64,000 bases of DNA from Polytrichum commune (Eukaryota; Streptophyta; Polytrichopsida; Polytrichales; Polytrichaceae). Position 1 is the first letter of the stretch. The number at the start of each line of letters is the position of its first letter. The DNA is taken from positions 25,159,501 to 25,223,500 of the forward strand of contig OX485805.1 in assembly GCA_950295325.1 (NCBI GenBank), written 5' to 3'. This document shows, piece after piece, positions 56,511 through 64,000 of the stretch. The position numbers and the translations under genes were made by a program. Below the pieces are notes generated by a model, which did no database searches, was not told the DNA's origin, and saw only the letters and a program-made list of their open reading frames with translations.

Positions 56511-57194
56511 GTTCTACAAGATGCCATGCATGTTCATGAACAATGAGAAAGATAACACTATATTCGTTAATTGGAGACTTTGGAAAGTCTCAAAATAAAT
56601 TGGATCCGTAGTTTCAGATGCGAATATTGTGAACGTATCGAACATGGGGAACAATGGCAACATAATGTTTTAAAGATCCATATGTGATGAATATATATGT
56701 TTCTAAATATAGTAATTATTTGGTTGATAATAAAAAACTATGGCAACACAATATTCCAATGACACAAATTCACAATTATTTGTATTTTTGATTCTGTATT
56801 GAACAAAATTAACGAAACTATAAATAGCCATCTAATTTTACAACTATAGACTCTTGGATGCGTATCCCAAACATAGAGGTCTTAGCCTATTGTGGTTGAA
56901 TTGAACGGCACATCCTAAACGCAACAATACTTAAAATAATTTGACAGTGTGCATAAGAGATTGCAAATTAGCATCTGCAATATAATCATATAGTTTAGGG
57001 TCCACATCCGTAAAAACAAAAATATAAAAAATATTTGGATTCCACATCCGTAAATCAATGCACCCATGCACTATAATTGTAATCTATAGAATTGCTATAA
57101 AATGTGTCTAATATAATATTCGACCCCAATGTCATATATTTCATGAAAAACCAAGACACATTTCAAATATATTTCGTCCAAACCTACGTCAATA
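56511..57194. other. 3' flank of the DUF7869 gene with palindrome half-sites
   Basis: No coding sequence. Contains two CCACATCCGTAAA half-sites (57002-57014 and 57052-57064). They match one arm of the palindromes found upstream of the gene and in its intron. Confidence 0.5.
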
Positions 57195-58808
57195 TCATTC
57201 ACCATCTTCATCTTCAGCTTCATTTCCATTCTCGACATCGTTTTCTGCAGAAGCAATACGTGCCAAGTTGTCTTTGGCAAAATCTATATGTTTTTGGGGG
57301 ATGGTCATTGTCTTAGTTTTGGAACCTTTGCGTGGTTTCCAAGCACAAAGTATGGTATCCGTGTTTATCCAAATTGGTTCGTATGCTGAGTCCATTGTCC
57401 ATTTGAAACCTTTTTTCGTGTCCCACCCTAAATATGTGCGGAGCACATTTTGATCTTTGGTGCTTGGACGGCAATATTCCACCTCAATTTGACGAAAATT
57501 TGGGCTAGTTGGAACAAAATTTGGTGATGACAATGCTTTCACCAACCAAACCGGTTTTGGATGCTCCTCATCTCCAGGACGTACGAGGACCATATAACCT
57601 TCGTAGCAATCAATAGCCACACGGAATGATGGAGCCGGACGATTACGAGCAGGACCAACATAATGGTCGTTTGCCGCGAACTCTTCACGGACGTCCCCAT
57701 TGTTGAAGAACATGGCCTCAGGTTCCACGATTGTCACTCGGCTTTGTGGCCAAAAACCTTGTGTCAAACATGAGTGTCTATCGACATCGGGTGCTAGCAA
57801 CGCTGAGCGGATGCGATCCCAATACACAATCAATGGTTCGTGGGTATCCCGAACACGTCTTGTGATGTCTTCCTCGCACAAATCTTTCCAGTACTGGATG
57901 AATCCAAATATACCTTTGATGATTTCTGGCCCATTCCTCATGGGGTTGGGTTTGCAAGGCTTCGGCTCCCCATCAGGTAGCATACATTTGCCATCTTCGT
58001 TTTGGCGCCAGACGAGTATCCCTTCCTCTGGACCCCAATTTGGGGAGGTACACAAAACTTTGAATTGCATGGCCGGCAGACCATCATCACGCATATAGAA
58101 CCGGAATTGTTGAGCCTTGGTATGGCCCACTAAGCGATCACCTCCCTTAAGAATGAATGGTTTGATAAACGCTTTGAAATCGGGCACTTCTTCAATCAAA
58201 TGCGGGATGACTGGCACATTATCCAAATCCATGTACGATTTCATGAGAAGAGGAATTGTGGGAAAATCCTCCTCGTGCAACTTCATACTCCAACGTCCGA
58301 ATGAAGCATCAATGTCATCGTGCGTGTGGCCAACCATCAAAAAAGACACAAACACTTCTTTGAAAATGCCCTTGGCTACGAGCAATGACCAAAAACAAAA
58401 TACGTATCGACATTTGTTGTCCTTGGCACAATTATCAAGTTGCACGTGTAGAGTTGGAGGCAAAGGTTTGGCAAAAACGGGTTGTTCAGGCGGTTCTTGC
58501 AGTGAAGATAGGCAAACCTCCTTCCCCTCTATCACAGCCTCATAAATCGGTGTTGTTCCACATCCAACAAAAAGAGCACGAGAGGATGATGTTGGCGGAC
58601 TCTCAAGATCTCGTAGAAGTTTTGCAAAAGACCCTACGGTATGATTGGCGTCACCAGGATAAAAATCCAAGCCATAATGTGCATATTTCACGTCCACATG
58701 GCCATGTGCGATCATACCTGCATTTAGGGACACAAATGAGATAGTCACTCCAAAATCATATATATGAATGAAATTCAAAATTTCCGCAAGCAAGCCAAAA
58801 AATGTACA

Positions 58809-58832
58809 CTTACGGACGTACATCCGTAAATC
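58809..58832. repeat. Palindrome (TTACGGACGTACATCCGTAAA) in DUF7869 intron
   Basis: Near-perfect palindrome with the same GGACG…CGTCC-type core and TTTACGGA arms as the array at 63235-64000. Lies within the 166-base intron. Confidence 0.75.
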
Positions 58833-59646
58833 TTAACAATGAGTATGTGGGCGCGCAAAAAATAAATGTGAAAACCAACAAACCTGTGACAGATATTGGA
58901 AGCTTGAAATATCCATCTGTAGCTTTTATTTTCCGTGCATAACAAGGGCACGCCGTCTTTGCATGGTCCATTTTATCATGAATGATTGTCAAAACCTCAT
59001 TCGGCCTCATTATCGATAATGCGCGATTCTTGTAGTAGTCTTGACGGTGTGCCTCCTGGTTGTTGACATGTTCAATGTATTTCAGTTGATGTCTGTTGTG
59101 CGACTCAGTACCTATGGGATGTGCATCTCGAAGGCCTTTATATTTCTCACAAGCAGAACACCTGGCAAACTTATCCCCGGGTCTCTTCGTAATGTATTCT
59201 GCGAATTGTTGATTCTTAATCACACTCAATTTTGACAACGAAATCGGCCCACATCCAGCCTTTTCGCCAACTTCATTAACATCCATAAGTATGTTCTTCC
59301 ATTTTGTCCCTGTAGGCAAAACCATCTGAACAACCTTTTCCCCCGACGGTAGAGTCCGCGTCTTGTGTGGCATCGCATCTGCCAATGGCATAATGATGGT
59401 TGATAGTGTTGCAGCCGCTTGGAGTGTTGCCTCCCTAGGCTTTTTTGTGCCAGAGTTGCCATGGAACCGAAAACGGCGTCCTTGCATCGAATAGTTCCGG
59501 AACCTATAAAAATCTGCCTTTGAAACTGCATGTATAATGTACCATGCCTTGCAACATACCTCTACAGTCTCCAATGTCACAACCTTACGACCTTCGGCAT
59601 CAAGGTGCATGTTGCGATGGACTTTGTGAGGCCAAACCCCCCACCC

Positions 59647-59859
59647 TTAAGCGTTCGTAGTCCGAGTAGTGGGTTTGGGCTCACATTCCTCCGTGGCATT
59701 GGCCTTAGGCTTGGATGTGTCCTTTGATGACTCAAGTGTCCAATTCCTTGCCTTGTACGCGCAAGCCCAAGCGGATATTCCCCTCTTCCTTTTACCAATG
59801 GTTACCTTCACTTCTTTAGGGTCCTTGAGCTCCTCACTAGGTTTGGTTGTTGAGTCCAT
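59647..59859 (-). CDS. Small ORF at the solo LTR's 3' end (70 aa)
   Basis: Starts ATGGACTC like the 25-codon ORF of the other LTRs and ends with the same EECEPKPTTRTT-A tail. It has an extra Lys-rich middle (KVTIGKRKRGISAWACAYKA). Frame is kept despite insertions, a mild sign of coding constraint. No known domain. Confidence 0.3.
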   Translation of the reverse strand: MDSTTKPSEELKDPKEVKVTIGKRKRGISAWACAYKARNWTLESSKDTSKPKANATEECEPKPTTRTTNA

Positions 59860-60767
59860 AGTGCAAGGATCAACTTTTTAACCTCTACTTAATAATTCAA
59901 TACACCATGCATGGTATGGAAGCATCCAAACACACAAATCTTTATTTTGACAATCTAAGTGAATAGTATTAAGAAATACTTTTCTCCAAGGCTTATTGTC
60001 TCACAATCAAAGCATCAAGCCCAACGAGTCTACTCCTCAAGCTTCCTACCCTACCAATCACTTAAACACAACCACCCCAACCTCAAAAACTTAGGAATGT
60101 GGCTCTTGGTCCATCACAATCACCAAATCCTCATTTTTCTATCTTCCTCCATTTTTTTCATTCAAGGTGAGTAGATTCCCCCATAGAAGAACCCCGGCAG
60201 TCTCCAACAAGACCCTTCCCGAGGTCTCAGTCTCAAATCTCCGGGTGTAATTTTGCGTTGTTCTCCAATTGTTCCGCCCGTCATCGCCCGTCACTTTCTT
60301 CCTTGAGGCACCTGTTCCCTACAGACAGAGACCAGCTCCTTGTTAGCCCTCATCTAGTTAGGCTAGCTTCGAATTAGCTAGCTCCTGCTTTGCTCGGTCC
60401 TTAATTAAGCTGCTCCTAAGTACGGTAGCTAGCTCCTGATTTGCTTGGCCTTGATTAGCCAGCTCCTACGTAGCTAGCTCCTCTCTGGCCTAACTTCAAA
60501 TAGTCCGGCTTCTAATTTGCCAGCTCCTTAGTTAGCTCAACTCGCAATTAACCTATCTCCTAATTAGCATGGCTCATGATTGGCCTAGATGTCCTTTAAA
60601 CAATTTGTAACCAACTGCCGGTTCTCCCCGATCATAGCCACCTTCCCCTAATTAGCTGCCGTTTGGTGATTCCTTTGATCTCAGCTTGGTTAGTGCAGCT
60701 CCCTTGATTTAATTAATGCAGTTCCCAGTCCCGGCTTCAGTTGCCACCAACAGTCTCGGCTCAACAT

Positions 60768-60804
60768 TACAAGGTCACGGCTCTTGGCTCATGTGTGAAG
60801 TGGC
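60768..60804. repeat. Terminal fragment of the Harbinger MITE inside the solo LTR
   Basis: 'ggtcacggctcttggctcat' onward to GTGTGAAGTGGCCCT matches the right terminus of the copies at 3499 and 35012. No left partner is found, so only an end fragment remains. Confidence 0.6.
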
Positions 60805-61348
60805 CCTGACCAGCAACTGCAGCTAACTAGGCCCAGCTGCAGAGCTAATCCCAGCTTACAGCTTACCCAGTCTCGGACTCCCAGCACCTTCTCCAAAAGT
60901 CCTGCTCCTTCTTTAACAATTCAGGCCTTTGGCCAAATATTAAACCATTCAAAATAAGTACCATCATCTAATACCAACTGAGTGCGCCAATTTAATGGTT
61001 CAAACTAAGCTCTATAAACTAAATGCTATGAGGTGAAGACTATGAACTAAACACTATCACTAAATGCCTTAAGTCAAATACTATATCTAAGCAATGCAAA
61101 ACCAATCTAAAAACTAGTTTGCCTCGGTTCTCTACCTAGAACCTTGCACCACACGTGCACCCTTCTTGCTCCACACACACCCACACACACCACGTGAGGT
61201 GCCAAGAGGGCAAGAAGAAAAGAGAGCCAAGAGAGAGAGACTAACTAACTACACTAATTCACCCCACTAATTTCCCACACATTGCCTCTAAGTACAAGAG
61301 TTTTTCCTACTAACTAAGTCACATCCTCCTCATGAGCTCTAAGAGCTT

Positions 61349-62070
61349 CACTTCCTAACATCAACAAGAGAGCGAGAATGAGAGCAATCCCCCACCTTAC
61401 CTCGGACCCCCTTGGGAGTGCTCAACCCAAACTTAGCCTCCTCCACTTTCCGCCGCCATAACTTTCTCCCCTTACCTTCCCAAATTGTCACTCACCACTT
61501 TAATTCAAACCACGATGCTTAAATCGTAATTTGATTGGTGCTTTTAGAATTTACTTATCCTCCATCTTGCATTCTTCCTTGGACCTTCACTTCCTAACAT
61601 CAACAAGAGAGAGCGAGAATGAGAGCAATCCCCCACCTTACCTCGGACCCCCTTGGGAGTGCTCAACCCAAACTTAGCCTCCTCCACTTTCCGCCGCCAT
61701 AACTTTCTCCCCTTACCTTCCCAAATTGTCACTCACCACTTTAATTCAAACCACGATGCTTAAATCGTAATTTGATTGGTGCTTTTAGAATTTGCTTATC
61801 CTCCATCTTGCATTCTTCCTTGGACCTTCACTTCCTAACATCAACAAGAGAGAGCGAGAATGAGAGCAATCCTCCACCTTACCTCGGACCCCCTTGGGAG
61901 TGCTCAACCCAAACTTAGCCTCCTCCATTTTTTGCCGCCATAACTTTCTCCCCTTACCTTCCCAAATTGTCACTCACCACTTTAATTCAAACCACGATGC
62001 TTAAATCGTAATTTGATTGGTGCTTTTAGAATTTGCTTATCATCCATCTTGCATTCTTCCTTGGACCTTC
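61349..62070 (-). repeat. 241-bp tandem repeat, three copies, in the solo LTR
   Basis: Units start with 'cttcctaacatcaacaagag' at about 61349, 61589 and 61830. They are nearly identical; the third differs at a few sites (TTTTTTGCC for CTTTCCGCC). The unit matches the single-copy part of the 1,516-bp LTR, so it is a family-internal expansion. Confidence 0.92.
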
Positions 62071-63091
62071 CCCATTAAGTGGCCACGATGAGGTGGTCCA
62101 CTTGTGCGCTCAATGTGATCCTCCATTCATCCCAATTCGAATGCACTTGCTTCTTGAGTCACCTTGGTTGTCTCCATCCATTGTACTAGCCTACTCACTA
62201 ACTATTTGATTTAAGCCTTTCCTATCTACCCTACTTCACTCCAATCCTTTTCTAAGGTAAAAATACAATAACCACTCACATGCTAGCCTCTTACAACATT
62301 GTACTTCTAAGGCTAACATTTCACTCTTTTTATATTTTTGTGAAGTGATACACCACTTCAACGCACACCAACTAATATTTCCTAACGCTAAGACTAAATG
62401 TGGGCACCGCTTTGGGCTCACAAACTTCAAGTTTCTTTGCAGATCGCATACGAAAGTCCGCGAGCCACATCTCTTGTCTCAAAGATTTGATTTTGTCACG
62501 GGGAAATAGTTGGCAACATCTTTTTGCACAACAATCTTTTGTTGCTACGGACCTAATAGATGCGACTCCCAATGTTTGATCTCGACGATGTTGCGTGGGT
62601 TCACGAGGCAAACGAACGGAATCATATTTACGGCGACCTATTCTAGGGCGCATTGTGGCGAACAAAGCCGATTGCATTTGATCAAAACGGCGGGAATGAT
62701 TTCACAAGCTAACACCATCATGAAGAACATTGCGCAACGGCCATCGACGAAGAGAGAATCTCCAACCAGTAGGCACTTCCAACGGATGTAAGGAATTCAA
62801 AATGCACACCCCCACATCTTCTTCCCCAAGGGGATTTGCATCAATACAATCCGTAGGATTTGAGTTCCGACAAACACCATCCGCCACGGGGACGCCACAT
62901 CCATTGAATAGGACGACATCAAGATCAATCCACTACTCCCGCGAATAACCCTCACATGGTGGAAGGAATTCATCCTCTACATTGGCGACACCAATTGTAG
63001 TATCTTGTTCCACGACAACTTCAAACTCGCGAGCATAGCTTGACGCTTCCGAAGAAAAATCAACCCCACTATCACCGACGTTGGAATCCAT

Positions 63092-64000
63092 GGCTACTAC
63101 AAGAAAGCCCAATGAAGATTATGTCAAAATATCCCATTCAATAAATGTCATGGATAGCCCTAACGCTTATTATTGTCAATGAAACACAATGTGAACACTA
63201 GTGGCTTTCATGGCTTGGAAACAAAGCTAGCATTGGTATACGAACGTGCGTCCGTATACCTCCATGTAACAACATCAGCAGCGCAAGCACACGCGCATAC
63301 GGATACATTTATGTGTTCATAGGAGCGGAAAGGTGGAGGCAACAAAAACATCACTGGTTTATGGACGCGCATCCGTTAATCGGCTCGTGCACAGAGTTCA
63401 GTATCATGCTCAACCACAACATAGGTATACGGACGCGCGTCCGTAAACATCCGTATGACAAACATCAATGTAGTCCTAGACACAGGTTCAAGGAAACAAG
63501 ACGTCCTCCAAACACGGCCATGTATACACATCCCTGACGACTCATGAAATTTGAAGAGGATTGAACACGGACATACGCGCTTCCTAAAATGTTTAATCAA
63601 TGTCAAAATATTATACTATGACATAGGGTGATGTAGGCTAAGGGATGCGAGCTCCCAACCCTTCATGACCGTACAGTCTCAGTGCAGTCTTAATCTACAT
63701 GGCACATGGTCAACATTATGGTAACAAAGGTTTCCAGGTTTATGGACGCACGTCCGTAAACCTCTGTGGACCTCATTCCTAGCATAAAGACAGTGCTCGA
63801 TGGAATACACCTCTGTGGACATCATTACTAGCCTAAATACAATGTCCAACGCGCCAAGGGGTTTACGGTTTACGGACGCGCGTCCGTAAACTTCCATGGT
63901 AATATATTGTCGTTGTGGTACTCTACACGACAGGTGGTGTAGGTGACCTACAGAACTATGGCACCAAAGGTATGCAGGTTTACGGACGCGCGTCTGTAAA
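63092..64000. repeat. Array of 26-bp palindromes upstream of the DUF7869 gene
   Basis: Six palindromes with the core GGACGCGCGTCC flanked by TTTAC/GTAAA or TATAC/GTATA arms: 63235-63260, 63356-63381, 63424-63449, 63737-63762, 63867-63892 and 63977 onward, cut by the window edge. Spacing is 70-310 bases. The surrounding sequence also repeats in part: 'aacaaaggtttccaggttta' at 63723 and 'accaaaggtatgcaggttta' at 63963. No gene is supported in this stretch. Such clusters of palindromes next to a transposase-like gene resemble subterminal binding sites of DNA transposons. Confidence 0.85.

Larger units (their letters stand above)
59625..62422 (-). repeat. Solo LTR of the gypsy family, 2.8 kb, inserted in a DUF7869 exon
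   Basis: On the minus strand it begins TGTGAGCCCAAAGCGGTGCCCAC at 62422 and ends GGTTTGGCCTCACA at 59625, matching both ends of the 38.5-kb element's LTR. Flanked by GACTT (59620-59624) and AACTT (62423-62427), a 5-bp target duplication with one change. No internal gag or pol, so it is a solo LTR left by LTR-LTR recombination. It is nearly twice as long as the 1,516-bp LTR because of internal expansions. Confidence 0.9.
57195..63091 (-). pseudogene. DUF7869-type gene, interrupted by a solo LTR and two in-frame stops
   Basis: 3' exon 58717-57195 and the preceding exon, ending 58884, join in phase across a 166-base GT-AG intron. The upstream exon runs to 59624, is broken by the LTR at 59625-62422, and continues from 62423 in the same frame. 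That frame can be followed to an ATG at 63091, but has TGA near 62700 and TAG at 62933-62935; the real start could instead be the ATG codons near 62630-62638. The protein has Cys pairs (CSACEKYKGL; ACPCYARK), a QLDN motif (Asp codon 58434-58436) and GHTHDDIDASFGRW (58334 down), the signature I associate with DUF7869 proteins of unknown function, often repetitive in non-seed plants. The acidic residues resemble an RNase H-like transposase core, but that is inference. Upstream palindromes support a transposon origin. Confidence 0.75.

Noticed and set aside
58385-58744. Plus-strand frames of 119-142 codons opposite the DUF7869 exon
   Set aside because: Shadows of the minus-strand gene, which has the coherent motifs and splice sites.
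62510-62948. Plus-strand frames opposite the 5' part of the DUF7869 gene
   Set aside because: Antisense to a frame that can be followed continuously on the minus strand; no domain on the plus strand.

Overview
The window reads as nuclear DNA of a land plant. It is AT-rich, its genes are split by GT-AG introns, and it is packed with plant-type transposable elements: Ty3/gypsy LTR elements, CACTA, hAT, PIF/Harbinger and Mutator-like elements, and a tRNA-derived SINE. Two TIR-NB-ARC-LRR immune receptor genes and a DUF7869-type gene are the only substantial non-LTR coding loci. That pairing, and the wording of the TIR domain, make a non-seed plant (bryophyte, lycophyte or fern) my best guess. This is an inference from remembered family distribution, not something the sequence proves.

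Layout. 1-5.4 kb is gene-free and repeat-bearing. 5.4-18 kb and 23.4-34 kb are two direct copies of one segmental duplication. Each begins with a minus-strand, five-exon TIR-NB-LRR gene (TNL1 5510-9803, TNL2 23244-27732) followed by the same non-coding flank. TNL1 has a frameshift that shortens its LRR end. A third TNL survives only as an LRR fragment (29.06-30.15 kb). Later insertions distinguish the copies, and each copy can serve as the empty site for the other. Copy A carries a SINE inside a CACTA element inside a G-run TIR element (16177-17646). Copy B carries a decayed hAT with a hATC remnant (31151-32191). Between the copies lies a 5'-truncated Ty3/gypsy pol pseudogene with its LTR (18.87-21.67 kb).

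38.5-47.6 kb is a complete LTR element with LTRs that look identical, a 5-bp target duplication, and one 1680-codon ORF. The ORF encodes gag, protease and integrase, but reverse transcriptase and RNase H have been cleanly removed in frame. It sits inside a Harbinger MITE. 48-57 kb holds non-coding DNA with well-delimited TIR elements (hAT with a nested CACTA MITE, a MULE-like element, other MITEs) and a tRNA-Asp-like relic.

57.2-63.1 kb is a minus-strand DUF7869 gene, interrupted by a 2.8-kb solo LTR of the same gypsy family and by two in-frame stops in its 5' part. Immediately upstream (63.2-64.0 kb) lies an array of near-perfect 26-bp palindromes. Variants of the same motif occur in the gene's intron and past its 3' end. 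This arrangement suggests the gene belongs to a DNA transposon whose transposase-binding sites are these palindromes.

The two most interesting items are therefore the RT-less but recently moved gypsy element, with its symmetrical LTR/internal junctions and no visible polypurine tract, and the DUF7869 gene with its palindrome array.
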